From: VXPQ01 sp965223485
GTDB lineage: Bacteria; Bacteroidota; Rhodothermia; Rhodothermales; VXPQ01
Direction of reading: 5' to 3'
DNA: 64,000 bases
NCBI GenBank assembly: GCA_965223485.1
Contig: OZ244993.1
Coordinates: 2,790,001-2,854,000, forward strand
The stretch's first letter is position 1; every line of letters begins with the position of its first letter. Shown one piece after another: positions 1 to 8,793 of this stretch. The notes under the pieces were generated by a model, which was not told the DNA's origin, searched no databases, and saw only the letters and a program-made list of their open reading frames with translations. The translations under genes and the position numbers were made by a program.

Positions 1-912
1 GGCGGTGACCTGGGCTGGTTCGGTCCCGGCCGCATGGTAGCGCCTTTCGAAGAAGCGGCATTCGGGGCTCCTGTAAACCAGGTGGTCGGTCCGATCAAAA
101 CGCAATTCGGTTATCACCTGATTGTTGTCGTCGCACGTACAGAGAACGAAGTTAACATCGTGGATTTCGCCCTGGAGATCGACGCGAACGTCGCCACGCT
201 CAACCAGATTCAGGAACAGCTGGAAGACCTCCGGTATTTTGCGGAAGAAACGGGAAGTTTTGACCAGGAAACTCAACGTATGGGTATGAGCATTCAGCAG
301 GTCCGGGTTGAAGAGGAACAGGTAAGCATTCCGGGTATCGGGAGCGGGTATACCGTGCTCGACTTTCTCGAAACGGCAGAGCAAGGGAGCATCAGTGAAA
401 TCATCGAACTCGACGAAACATTTATTCTCGTTCATGTCGATGAGATTGTGCCGGAGGGCTACCAGCCTTTTGAGGAAGTACAAACGGAGATAGAGCCCCG
501 AGCTTATATCGAAAAGAAAAAAGAGATCCTTGTGGAGCGTCTGGAACGCGCCTACGAGGCCGAGAGCTTCGACAATCTTTCCAGCGTACCCGGCATCCGG
601 GTGCAGAACGCCTTTGTAACCTTCGAATCGAATGTGGTGCCCGGACTCGGTGCAGAACCCTTGTTCGTGGGCACTGCCCTCGCTCTCGATGCGGGAGCTT
701 CCTCGGGCATCGTTGCCGGAGACAATACCGTCTTTGCACTGCGAGTGACTCAGGTCAACGAACCGGCGCCTATCACGGAAAACGAACAGGAAAATATCCG
801 GCAGCAACTATTGCAGCAGCGGCAAAACACCGTGCGCACACAATGGATTGCATCCCTGCGCGAACACGCAGATATCGAGGACTTCCGCAGTCGTTTCCGT
901 CAGCAGCAATAG
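1..912 (+). CDS. Parvulin-type peptidyl-prolyl isomerase (SurA/PpiD-like), 5' truncated
   Basis: The reading frame is open from the first base and ends with TAG at 910-912, so the N-terminus lies outside the window. It opens with GGDLGWFGPGRMVAPFEEAA, the hallmark end of a PpiC/parvulin rotamase domain, followed by GPIKTQFGYHLIVV. The remaining 280 or so residues are helical and charged with a second, degenerate rotamase-like stretch (SISEIIELDETFILVHVDEI), as in PpiD-type periplasmic folding factors. The family catalyses prolyl cis-trans isomerisation and chaperones outer-membrane or secreted proteins. The visible part cannot show whether it is anchored (PpiD) or soluble (SurA). It converges on dapF with a 13-bp gap. 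Confidence 0.88.
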   Translation, partial: GGDLGWFGPGRMVAPFEEAAFGAPVNQVVGPIKTQFGYHLIVVVARTENEVNIVDFALEIDANVATLNQIQEQLEDLRYFAEETGSFDQETQRMGMSIQQVRVEEEQVSIPGIGSGYTVLDFLETAEQGSISEIIELDETFILVHVDEIVPEGYQPFEEVQTEIEPRAYIEKKKEILVERLERAYEAESFDNLSSVPGIRVQNAFVTFESNVVPGLGAEPLFVGTALALDAGASSGIVAGDNTVFALRVTQVNEPAPITENEQENIRQQLLQQRQNTVRTQWIASLREHADIEDFRSRFRQQQ

Positions 913-925
913 CGGGCAGGCGTCT

Positions 926-1756
926 TTACGCCTCGAAGGTTCCCCTGAACACCACCTCTGCGGGACCTTCCAGATAAATATCCCGTATGCCCCCTCCTTC
1001 CAACTGGATGCCCACAGTCAGGCGCCCGCCGGGCATATCCACATAGATTCGGTCGGACTCCGTGCGCTCCAGCATGCGAGCCACTATAGCGGACGCTACT
1101 GCCCCCGTACCACATGCCAGCGTTTCCGACTCAACGCCTTTCTCGTAGGTACGGACGAGCAGGCGATCATCGTCTATGACTTCGACAAAGTCGATATTGG
1201 CTCCGGCCGGGGCCAGTGCTTCGTCCTGCCGGATAGCCGGCCCCCATACACCCACGGGAATGTCCGCCACGCGATCCGCGAAACACACCAGGTGTTCCGT
1301 ACCGGTCCAAATATAATGGGCATCGGTAACCTCCGTTTCCGCCATGCTGCGGAGTACCCGGTGCGGGGTATAGCCGGCCAGCGCATGCTGGTGGACGCGC
1401 ACCGGCCCGTCTTCCGATCCTTCCGCCCGGAAAACACCCGCATCTGTCTCGACCCGCATTTCCGGCTTATCCATACCGGCTCGCCGGGCAAACAGAACAA
1501 GGCAACGAGCGCCGTTTCCACACATCGTGCCGATCGTACCGTCCGCGTTGAAGTAACGCATCCGAAAATCATGCCCGGCATCGTCCGGGGAGTTGAATGC
1601 CAGCAAGCCATCCGCACCAATACCTTTCCGCCGGGGACACAGGCGCTGTGCGAAGCCACTCAACTCTTCATCGGAAAAATAATAGAAACGGTTGTCAATC
1701 ACGATAAAATCGTTTCCGGCCCCATTCATTTTCGTAAATTCCACAATGATTTGCAT
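926..1756 (-). CDS. dapF: Diaminopimelate epimerase
   Basis: The 276-residue protein converts LL- to meso-diaminopimelate for lysine and peptidoglycan synthesis in the cytosol. The catalytic cysteine pair is visible in MCGNGARC (about C79) and LACGTGAVA (about C223), and the N-terminal TKMNGAGNDFIVID is the family opening. Length is normal. The ATG at 1756 faces the TTG start of phoH with only 18 bp between them, so promoters of the two divergent genes must overlap each other's 5' ends or lie inside the genes. Confidence 0.97.
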   Translation of the reverse strand: MQIIVEFTKMNGAGNDFIVIDNRFYYFSDEELSGFAQRLCPRRKGIGADGLLAFNSPDDAGHDFRMRYFNADGTIGTMCGNGARCLVLFARRAGMDKPEMRVETDAGVFRAEGSEDGPVRVHQHALAGYTPHRVLRSMAETEVTDAHYIWTGTEHLVCFADRVADIPVGVWGPAIRQDEALAPAGANIDFVEVIDDDRLLVRTYEKGVESETLACGTGAVASAIVARMLERTESDRIYVDMPGGRLTVGIQLEGGGIRDIYLEGPAEVVFRGTFEA

Positions 1757-1774
1757 AGCAAGTAAGGTGACCTC

Positions 1775-2767
1775 TTGGCGGAAAAGACACTAACGATCGA
1801 AGGCGTCGAACCACTCCTCCTGTACGGCTTCAACGACGCATATCTACGCAAGATCGAACAGGCCTTTCCCGAAACGCACGTCACGGCGCGTGGCGATGCG
1901 CTTATACTCAACGGTAAAAAAAGCGCCGTAGAAGATATCGAGCGAATCGTCAAAGAACTCATTGACGTCATTACTCGTAACGGCGGCCTGACCGAAAACG
2001 ATGTAGACACGGTACTGACTCTCTTCACCACTGGCGACGGCGCGGGTTCCCGCTCCCTGGGCACGCACCATGTCATACTGTTCACGCCCTCAGGCAAAGC
2101 AATTCGGGCGACGATGCGCGGCCAGATAGGTCTGGTGGAGGCCGCCAGGGCAAACGACATTGTTTTCGCCATTGGCCCGGCGGGCACGGGAAAAACCTAC
2201 GCCGCCGTTGCTCTGGCGGTATCTGCGCTCAAATCACGCAAGGTGAAACGGATTGTACTGTCCCGGCCGGCAGTAGAGGCCGGCGAACGGCTTGGCTTTC
2301 TACCGGGAGATTTCCGGGAAAAGGTCGATCCATACCTGCGCCCGCTCTACGATGCCCTTGAAGACATGCTCTCCAGCGAAAAATTGCGGGGGCTCATGGA
2401 AAAGAAAGTGGTGGAGATTGTGCCGCTGGCCTACATGCGCGGGCGTACGCTTAACAATGCGTTCGTCATTCTGGATGAGGCCCAGAATGCCACCTCGTTG
2501 CAAATGAAGATGTTTCTGACCCGCCTCGGAGTAAACAGCCAGGCGATCGTCACCGGGGACATCACACAAACGGACTTACCCGCCCGTGAGCAAAGTGGAC
2601 TCGTGGAGGTCCGGGACGTGCTGTCCGGCATAGAGGGGATTCGATTCGTTTACTTTGACCGGCATGACGTTATGCGGCATAGCCTCGTGCAAAACATTAT
2701 AGATGCTTACGAACGCCGCGGACCGGATGTCGGAAATAGTACGCCGGATCAGGAAGCAGCGTCGTAA
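1775..2767 (+). CDS. phoH: PhoH family P-loop ATPase
   Basis: The 330-residue protein matches PhoH/YbeZ ATPases, cytosolic P-loop NTPases linked to RNA metabolism and often to the endonuclease YbeY. It has an N-terminal KH-like segment (residues 1-90), Walker A GPAGTGKTYAA at about residue 135 and Walker B VILDEAQNAT at about 235. The start is TTG at 1775, supported by a good ribosome-binding site (AAGGTGA, 1763-1769). No ybeY is visible next to it. Its last 19 bases overlap the end of the convergent dehydrogenase gene. Confidence 0.94.
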   Translation: MAEKTLTIEGVEPLLLYGFNDAYLRKIEQAFPETHVTARGDALILNGKKSAVEDIERIVKELIDVITRNGGLTENDVDTVLTLFTTGDGAGSRSLGTHHVILFTPSGKAIRATMRGQIGLVEAARANDIVFAIGPAGTGKTYAAVALAVSALKSRKVKRIVLSRPAVEAGERLGFLPGDFREKVDPYLRPLYDALEDMLSSEKLRGLMEKKVVEIVPLAYMRGRTLNNAFVILDEAQNATSLQMKMFLTRLGVNSQAIVTGDITQTDLPAREQSGLVEVRDVLSGIEGIRFVYFDRHDVMRHSLVQNIIDAYERRGPDVGNSTPDQEAAS

Positions 2768-3594
2768 TCGTAAAACCCACGTCCGGATTTGCAGCCCAGC
2801 CGGTCTGCATCCACCATCTCCCTGAGGAGAGAACAGGGCCGGTATCGCTCGTCGGCCAGTCCCTCATAGAGCACTTCCATAATCGATAAACACACGTCCA
2901 ACCCGATGAAATCCGCAAGGGCAAGCGGTCCCATCGGATGACGCATTCCGAGGGTCATCACTTTATCGACACTCTCCGGCGACGCCACGCCTTCCATGAC
3001 GCAGCGGCAGGCCTCGTTGATCATCGGCATCAGGACCCGGTTCGAAACGAATCCCGGGGCGTCCCGTACCTCGACCGGCTCCTTCCCCAGATCACGCGCG
3101 AGGTTGAATACCTGCTCGAATGTCGCCTCGCTCGTCGCTGGACCACGCACGACTTCGACCAGCTTCATAACCGGAACCGGATTGAAGAAATGCATACCAA
3201 TGACCTGCCCGGGGCGGGTAGTAGCCGAAGCCAGCGAAGCAATGGATATGGAGGATGTATTGCTCGCCAGCACGGCATGGGCCGGTGCAGCAGCATCCAG
3301 TCCTGAGAACACGGTTCGTTTGAGCGCCATATCCTCCGGTACGGCCTCTATAACCAGATCGGCGTGCGCCACCGCCTCATGCACCTCGGAAAAGGAAACA
3401 ATACGGCTCAAGACCTCTTCCGGGTGTGCAACGCCCTGCCGGTCGAGATTTCGCCGGATCGAAACAAGGGCCCGTTCGAGAGCAACAGGGGACAGATCGA
3501 CGAGATGTACCGGATGCCCATGCAGGGCAAAGACATGGGCAATGCCGCACCCCATGGCGCCGGCTCCCACTACAGATGTCCTGCACCGGCTCAT
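2749..3594 (-). CDS. hbd: 3-hydroxybutyryl-CoA dehydrogenase (3-hydroxyacyl-CoA dehydrogenase)
   Basis: This 281-residue NAD-dependent dehydrogenase oxidises 3-hydroxyacyl-CoA to 3-ketoacyl-CoA. The N-terminal Rossmann motif is VVGAGAMGCGIAHVFA, the catalytic histidine lies in GMHFFNPVPVMKLVE, and the C-terminal domain keeps PGFVSNRVLMPMINEA. The single-domain length fits the Hbd/PaaH type rather than the large FadB fusion. It lies 26 bp downstream of panD on the same strand and probably shares a transcript with panC-panD, although it has no pathway link to pantothenate. Confidence 0.93.
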   Translation of the reverse strand: MSRCRTSVVGAGAMGCGIAHVFALHGHPVHLVDLSPVALERALVSIRRNLDRQGVAHPEEVLSRIVSFSEVHEAVAHADLVIEAVPEDMALKRTVFSGLDAAAPAHAVLASNTSSISIASLASATTRPGQVIGMHFFNPVPVMKLVEVVRGPATSEATFEQVFNLARDLGKEPVEVRDAPGFVSNRVLMPMINEACRCVMEGVASPESVDKVMTLGMRHPMGPLALADFIGLDVCLSIMEVLYEGLADERYRPCSLLREMVDADRLGCKSGRGFYDYDAAS

Positions 3595-3620
3595 GCGCCT
3601 TGAACCAGGATGAGGAAAGA

Positions 3621-4016
3621 TCAGAACGCCAGCATGCCTGCTGACTCCGCCGCCGGGAGATATCTTACATCAACCGGGTTGTTTTCTTCGTCCACCAGAA
3701 CCACGCGAGGACGGTGATGGCGGGTCTCCTCGGGCGTCATGTGGACATACGCGATGACAATGACTTCGTCCCCCTGGGCAGCCAAACGGGCCGCCGGGCC
3801 ATTCAACTTGACGATGCGGCTGCCGGCCGGACCCGGGATAGCGTATGTCTCAAGACGCGAACCGTTGTTTACATTGACCACCTGCACCTTTTCGTAGGGA
3901 AGGATCCCTCCTGCTTCAAGCAACGCTTCGTCCAGCGTAATAGAGCCTTCGTAGTAGAGATCGGCCTCGGTAACCCGGAGCCGCTGCAACTTCGCCTTGA
4001 ACATCGTAACGGTCAT
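3621..4016 (-). CDS. panD: Aspartate 1-decarboxylase
   Basis: PanD makes beta-alanine from aspartate for pantothenate and CoA. The proenzyme cleavage site Gly-Ser lies in DLYYEGSITLDEALL, where the serine becomes the pyruvoyl cofactor. I start at ATG 4016 (MTVTMFKAKLQRLRVTEADL), which matches the usual PanD N-terminus; an upstream in-frame ATG at 4049 adds 11 residues with no family similarity, and a downstream ATG exists at 4004. The protein is 131 residues, the normal size. It follows panC by 82 bp in the same direction. Confidence 0.95.
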   Translation of the reverse strand: MTVTMFKAKLQRLRVTEADLYYEGSITLDEALLEAGGILPYEKVQVVNVNNGSRLETYAIPGPAGSRIVKLNGPAARLAAQGDEVIVIAYVHMTPEETRHHRPRVVLVDEENNPVDVRYLPAAESAGMLAF

Positions 4017-4085
4017 AACAATCCGGCTGTCCGGTCTTTCGCATAGCAAGGGACGGGCGTCACAGGGAATCTAACTTCCTTCGTC

Positions 4086-4115
4086 ATGTTTTTCTGCACT
4101 ATGTTTTTCTGCACT
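4086..4115. repeat. Perfect 15-bp tandem duplication at the panC stop codon
   Basis: ATGTTTTTCTGCACT occurs twice head to tail (4086-4100 and 4101-4115). The panC stop (TAG on the minus strand, 4099-4101) spans the junction. With a single copy the frame would end at the next codon as TGA, so the encoded protein is unchanged. It looks like a recent slippage event. Confidence 0.85.
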
Positions 4116-4989
4116 CTGGCCCGCAGGGAGCTTGCGTAAAAACACTGTCGATGAGCCGTGTACTCCCAAAATAGACGGCTACCGCCGCCAGTACGTGCTG
4201 ACCGGGCGATATTTCTTCGATCGGCAGCAACGTATCCGCATCCACCACATCCGCGTATTGTACACACGCATCGTCTTTCCGGCGCAGTATCGAGCGCATG
4301 ATTTCAACCAGTGCTGCCGAGCGCTGTTCCCCCTTCCCGATAGCCTCCTCTGCGCCATGCACTGCTTGCGACACGACGACAGCCGCCTTGCGCTGCACAG
4401 AAGTCAGATAGGCGTTGCGGGATGAAAGCGCTAATCCATCCGCGGCGCGGGCGGTCGGCACACCAACCATCCTGATGTCCAGCAGCATGTCTCGCACCAG
4501 CCTGTTCAGAATGACGAATTGTTGTGCATCCTTCAACCCGAAAACAGCCACATGCGGACGGCACGCATGGAACAGCTTTAACACGACAGTCGCCACGCCT
4601 TCGAAGTGCCCCTTCCTGAACTTTCCACACAAATACCGGCTCATATCCCCAACCTCGACCGATATCCGGCCCGCCTGTACCCCTCCCGGGTACATCTCTC
4701 CTGCTCCGGGGGCGAACACGGTAATCCCGGAAGACAACTTCCCAAGAGTTTTCACGTCCTCATCGAAGTCACGCGGGTAGGCATCAAAATCCTCCCGGGG
4801 GCCGAACTGCGTTGGATTTACGAAAATAGACACCACCACATCGTCTGCAGAGGAAAGCGCCGCCCGAACGAGCGCCTCGTGCCCTGCGTGTAAAGATCCC
4901 ATGGTGGGTACAAGCGCAATACAGCGCCCCTCGCTGCGGCGCTGACCGGCCCATGCCTGCATCTTCCGAACGGAAGTGATTATTTTCAT
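4099..4989 (-). CDS. panC: Pantothenate synthetase
   Basis: PanC condenses pantoate with beta-alanine using ATP. The ATP-binding HIGH-like motif is in LVPTMGSLHAGHEALV, followed by SIFVNPTQFGPREDFDAYPR and the KMSKS-equivalent region ALSSRNAYLT. I place the start at ATG 4989 (MKIITSVRKMQAW), giving 296 residues; the frame stays open upstream but those residues run antisense through fumC and look unlike the family. It is transcribed away from fumC, with 52 bp between starts, and is followed by panD. Confidence 0.95.
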   Translation of the reverse strand: MKIITSVRKMQAWAGQRRSEGRCIALVPTMGSLHAGHEALVRAALSSADDVVVSIFVNPTQFGPREDFDAYPRDFDEDVKTLGKLSSGITVFAPGAGEMYPGGVQAGRISVEVGDMSRYLCGKFRKGHFEGVATVVLKLFHACRPHVAVFGLKDAQQFVILNRLVRDMLLDIRMVGVPTARAADGLALSSRNAYLTSVQRKAAVVVSQAVHGAEEAIGKGEQRSAALVEIMRSILRRKDDACVQYADVVDADTLLPIEEISPGQHVLAAVAVYFGSTRLIDSVFTQAPCGPECRKT

Positions 4990-5041
4990 AGCGTGCAGCG
5001 TATAATGCCTCGTACTCCTGCCATCATCATATTGTGTTGCC

Positions 5042-6442
5042 ATGCCTGAGTTTCGTATTGAAACCGATTCACTCGGCGAGGTTCGCGTGCCGGCCGACGC
5101 ACTCTTCGGTGCACAGACACAACGAGCCGCCGAGAATTTCCCCATCAGCGGTCTTCGCTTTCCGCGGGCATTCATCCAGGCCCTCGGCATGGTAAAGTAC
5201 GCCGCTGCTCGCGCAAACTGTTCGCTGGGCATATTACCGGAAGACAAGGCAGAGGCCATTGCTACCGCGGCGCAACAAATCATCGATGGAAAATACGACG
5301 ACCAATTCGTGCTGGATATTTTTCAGACAGGCAGCGGCACCTCTACGAACATGAATGCCAATGAGGTGATCGCAACGCTTGCCAACAAGGCGCTGGGGGG
5401 AGAACGGCACGGCAAGCGCATTCATCCGAACGATGATGTCAACATGTCGCAATCGTCGAACGATGTCATTCCGACGGCCATGCATCTCGCCGCCCGCATT
5501 GCCATCGAGCACACGCTACTCCCCGCGCTGGACCGGCTCCGGGAGGCTCTTGCGAACAAGTCCGTCTCATTCGACGATATTGTAAAAAGCGGACGTACCC
5601 ACCTGATGGACGCTACGCCCGTGCGACTCGGACAGGAGTTCGGCGGATACGCGTCCCAGATAGCGCATGGCATGCGCCGCCTGCACCATGCTTCCGGCGA
5701 ACTGGAAGAACTGGCCCTGGGAGGTACGGCCACGGGCACAGGAATCAACCGGCACAAGCAATTCCCCGAAAAAGCCATTGCAAACCTCTCCGGGTTATCC
5801 GGGCTGACGTTTCGCGAAGCGGAAAATCACTTCGAAGCACAGTCCGCCAGAGATGCGTACGTCAGCGCATCGGGAGCACTCAATACGCTGGCTGTCTCGT
5901 TGATGAAAATAGCGAATGATCTGCGCTATCTCGGAGCAGGCCCTACCAGCGGAGCAGCCGAAATCCGGCTCCCCGCCGTACAGCCCGGATCATCCATCAT
6001 GCCGGGCAAAGTCAATCCTGTGCTGAGCGAGGCCATGATGATGACCTGCGCCCGCGTAATGGGTAACCATACGACCATCACGATCGGCGGACAGCATGGC
6101 AACCTCGAACTGAATGTGATGATGCCTGTTATGGCGCATTGCATGCTGGAAAACGTCTCGATCCTGGCCGGGGCATGCGATGCGTTCCGAATCCGATGCA
6201 TAGAAGGTATTGAGGCGGATCGCGCACGCTGCCGCGAATTGCTGGAGTTGAATCCTTCGATCGCAACGGCGCTCAATGCCGCTATTGGATATGACAAAGC
6301 GTCACAGGTTGCCAAAAAGGCGGCCCGGGAACGGCGCTCGGTGCGGGATGTCCTTCAGGAGATGAATCTGCTCCCTGAGGCGGATATCGACGCCATTCTC
6401 GATGTACGCCCCATGACGGAACCGGGTATTCCGGGCACATAA
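5042..6442 (+). CDS. fumC: Fumarate hydratase, class II
   Basis: This 466-residue protein interconverts fumarate and malate in the TCA cycle. The superfamily signature GSSIMPGKVNPVLSEA is present at about residue 318, and SGRTHLMDATPVRLGQEF and GTGSGTSTNMNANEV-type motifs (here QTGSGTSTNMNANEVI) mark the active site. Length and N-terminus (FRIETDSLGEVRVPADALFGAQTQRA) are standard for the iron-independent FumC. Confidence 0.97.
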   Translation: MPEFRIETDSLGEVRVPADALFGAQTQRAAENFPISGLRFPRAFIQALGMVKYAAARANCSLGILPEDKAEAIATAAQQIIDGKYDDQFVLDIFQTGSGTSTNMNANEVIATLANKALGGERHGKRIHPNDDVNMSQSSNDVIPTAMHLAARIAIEHTLLPALDRLREALANKSVSFDDIVKSGRTHLMDATPVRLGQEFGGYASQIAHGMRRLHHASGELEELALGGTATGTGINRHKQFPEKAIANLSGLSGLTFREAENHFEAQSARDAYVSASGALNTLAVSLMKIANDLRYLGAGPTSGAAEIRLPAVQPGSSIMPGKVNPVLSEAMMMTCARVMGNHTTITIGGQHGNLELNVMMPVMAHCMLENVSILAGACDAFRIRCIEGIEADRARCRELLELNPSIATALNAAIGYDKASQVAKKAARERRSVRDVLQEMNLLPEADIDAILDVRPMTEPGIPGT

Positions 6443-6473
6443 CCATGCACGGGATGCATTACATGGACCAAAC

Positions 6474-6565
6474 GACCTGCCTGTATGCAGGTCCCCGTAA
6501 TAATTTCGAATTTGGCACGTTTTTGTCTGCCAACGAGTTAAGTCGCTGCATTGTATTGTGCAGCG
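6474..6565. other. Two stem-loops in the fumC-htrA intergenic region
   Basis: The 167-bp gap holds two short hairpins: GACCTGC/GCAGGTC with a 6-nt loop (6474-6493) and CGCTGCA/TGCAGCG with an 8-nt loop (6544-6565). Neither is followed by a clear T-run. The first may help end fumC transcription, and the second lies in the likely htrA leader. Function is inferred from position only. Confidence 0.4.
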
Positions 6566-6609
6566 GCGCCGTATCTCATGCATAGTCGCCATTCAATCCA
6601 CATCCGAAC

Positions 6610-8187
6610 ATGCGCACAAAAAGAAATTATCCCGTTTCGCTGGCCGTGATCGTTGCCGTTTTCCTATCCGGCGGCCTGTTCGCAATGATGGGAGCCAACG
6701 TATTCGGTGTAGGGGACAAAACCGGCGTCGAGACCCGGGCTGCCGAAAGCGTTCCGGTTGCCGATGCGCTCCCTGAAGCAACAACCCTTGAAGACGCATT
6801 TACGCAAGTAGTCGAGCGCGTCAATCCGGCTGTCGTACAGATCCAGGCAGAAAACATCCCGACCCACTGGAACCCGGACGAGCCGCAGCCAAATCCTTTC
6901 GATAATACCCCGTTCGGGAATTTCTTCAGAGATTTCGACTTCAATGTTCCGCAGATACCCCGAGCGGGACTCGGATCAGGTGTAATCATCCGGCCGGACG
7001 GGCACATCCTGACCAACAATCATGTCATCGAAAACATGAATGAGTTGACCGTCATCGCTATAGACGGCACGGAATACGAGGCGCGAGTCATCGGGGCGGA
7101 CCCGGTAAGCGATGTCGCCGTGATCAAGATCGACGCAGAAGCATTGCCTTTCATCGGCATGGGCAACTCCGACCATATCAAGGTCGGACAGTGGGTCATG
7201 GCTTTCGGATCGCCTATCGAAGCATCGCTCGGCAATACCGTTACAGCGGGTATTATCAGCGCAACAGGCCGGATTCGAGTAGGAAACGGCATGTCAAATG
7301 ACGAAACCGCAAGCGGGCCGGCGCCCACGTATAACTTCATTCAGACGGACGCAGCTATCAATCCGGGAAATTCCGGAGGGCCGTTGGTGAACCTGCGCGG
7401 TGAACTGGTCGGTATCAACACGGCTATCATCACACGTACGGGCGGATATCAAGGGATCGGTTTCGCCATCCCCGTCAATACCGTGCGAAACGTGGCCGAT
7501 CAGTTGATATCCACCGGACGCGTCGAGCGCGGGAAACTTGGCGTAAGTTATGGCCCCGCGAGCGAAGCCCTTATCGAGGCGCTGAACCTGCCCCAGGGCG
7601 CAGCAGTTGTCGGGTCCGTGGTGACCGGCTCTGCGGCGGAGAATGCAGGCATCCGCCCAAGGGATGTCATCGTCAGCCTGAACGGAAAGCAACTGAGCGA
7701 TCACCAGCAGCTCTCGTTGTGGATCGGCGCCATGAAGCCGGGAGACTATGCGGAAGTCGAGGTAAACCGGGAAGGCGACCGGAAAACCTTCCGCATCAAA
7801 CTCGGAGACTGGGGAAACAATGAATCGCCCCTGGCCGAAAACGAGAACGCGCCGGACACTATCGGTGACCGCCTGATGGGCGAACTGGGCATCACCCTGA
7901 GCAACGTTACTCCGGAACTGGCCCGCGAAGCAGGCTTAGAAGAGGAAACGATCGAGGGCGTGATCATTACGGATATAGACCCGACGAGCTACGCGGCCCG
8001 CGAAGCAAACCTGCGCCGCGGCGCCATTATCTCAGAGATCGATCGGAAGAAAGTCCGCAATCTTAGGGAATTCGAGACGGTCTACGAAGATATAGAGGCA
8101 GGCAAAGCCTTTATCGTCCGGCTACGCGCACCGAACGGAGGCGCCGGAATAACTGCGCTGAGAAAACCCCAGGCACAAGGGGAATAA
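6610..8187 (+). CDS. htrA: HtrA/Deg-family periplasmic serine protease with two PDZ domains
   Basis: The 525-residue protein carries an N-terminal signal anchor (residues 8-30), a trypsin-like domain and two PDZ domains (about 305-400 and 420-515). The catalytic triad is visible as H138 (LTNNHVIENM), D168 (SDVAVIKID) and S255 (NPGNSGGPLVNL). The family degrades and refolds misfolded envelope proteins under stress. Protein quality control in the envelope fits the PPIase and TamB genes nearby, although they are not in one operon. Confidence 0.95.
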   Translation: MRTKRNYPVSLAVIVAVFLSGGLFAMMGANVFGVGDKTGVETRAAESVPVADALPEATTLEDAFTQVVERVNPAVVQIQAENIPTHWNPDEPQPNPFDNTPFGNFFRDFDFNVPQIPRAGLGSGVIIRPDGHILTNNHVIENMNELTVIAIDGTEYEARVIGADPVSDVAVIKIDAEALPFIGMGNSDHIKVGQWVMAFGSPIEASLGNTVTAGIISATGRIRVGNGMSNDETASGPAPTYNFIQTDAAINPGNSGGPLVNLRGELVGINTAIITRTGGYQGIGFAIPVNTVRNVADQLISTGRVERGKLGVSYGPASEALIEALNLPQGAAVVGSVVTGSAAENAGIRPRDVIVSLNGKQLSDHQQLSLWIGAMKPGDYAEVEVNREGDRKTFRIKLGDWGNNESPLAENENAPDTIGDRLMGELGITLSNVTPELAREAGLEEETIEGVIITDIDPTSYAAREANLRRGAIISEIDRKKVRNLREFETVYEDIEAGKAFIVRLRAPNGGAGITALRKPQAQGE

Positions 8188-8218
8188 GCAACGCGCATGG
8201 AAGGTGGTCCGGCCCCGG

Positions 8219-8659
8219 CTACTCCCTGATCAGCATGGTAAGCCCGTACTGGTGATCCTCGATCCGCATAGGACCCTCTGAAAAGGGAATCAGGTACACT
8301 TCGTCTTCGTGCGGTAGCGTACGCACGTCGTAGGTCTCCCCGTCAGAGGAGCGGCTGCTCCAGAATCCCATGCGGGCCTGCTCGCCGACCGAGGTGGCGG
8401 AAATGCCTATTTCGTACTTGCGAATCTCCTTGCCCTGCTGAAAAAGGGATACCTCCCGCGTGCCATAACTACGGTAAACGCGAATGGTCTTGGGAACGGG
8501 ACCTGCGTCCCTGCCGTCGACGAGTACATAGACAGCCTTCCCGTAGCGAAGCGAGTCCGCTGCCGCCTCGTCCCCCCGGGCCATGTCTTTCGACGCACTG
8601 CAGCCCGCAACAAGCGGAACTAAAACAGTTAGTGTTACAACAAGTCTTGTGATGATCAT
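8219..8659 (-). CDS. Small lipoprotein of unknown function
   Basis: The 146-residue protein begins MIITRLVVTLTVLVPLVAGC, a clear lipoprotein signal peptide with lipobox LVAGC, so it should be lipidated and held in the envelope. The start at 8659 has a strong ribosome-binding site (GGGAGGTG). The mature part contains a repeated beta-strand style sequence (KTIRVYRSYGTREVSLFQQGKEIRKYEIG) and no motif I can name. An upstream extension of the frame is not supported. It is transcribed away from aroB with a 134-bp gap. Confidence 0.8.
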   Translation of the reverse strand: MIITRLVVTLTVLVPLVAGCSASKDMARGDEAAADSLRYGKAVYVLVDGRDAGPVPKTIRVYRSYGTREVSLFQQGKEIRKYEIGISATSVGEQARMGFWSSRSSDGETYDVRTLPHEDEVYLIPFSEGPMRIEDHQYGLTMLIRE

Positions 8660-8793
8660 GCCACACCTCCCTGTTCCATAAAGTACGCAACGCCTGTATT
8701 TCTTATCGTATCGGCTGCTCACGGTTCCCCTTCCACCCTTTACGTTCCTAAACGCTATATTGCGCCTCCCGCCGGACTCGTCCGCACCGTTCC

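Noticed and set aside
848..1765. Long open frame of 305 codons antisense to dapF
   Set aside because: It mirrors the GC-rich dapF coding sequence and shows no known family; dapF motifs are complete on the other strand.
6511..6525. TTTGGCACG followed by T-rich sequence, resembling a sigma-54 promoter before htrA
   Set aside because: The -12 GC element is missing at the required spacing.
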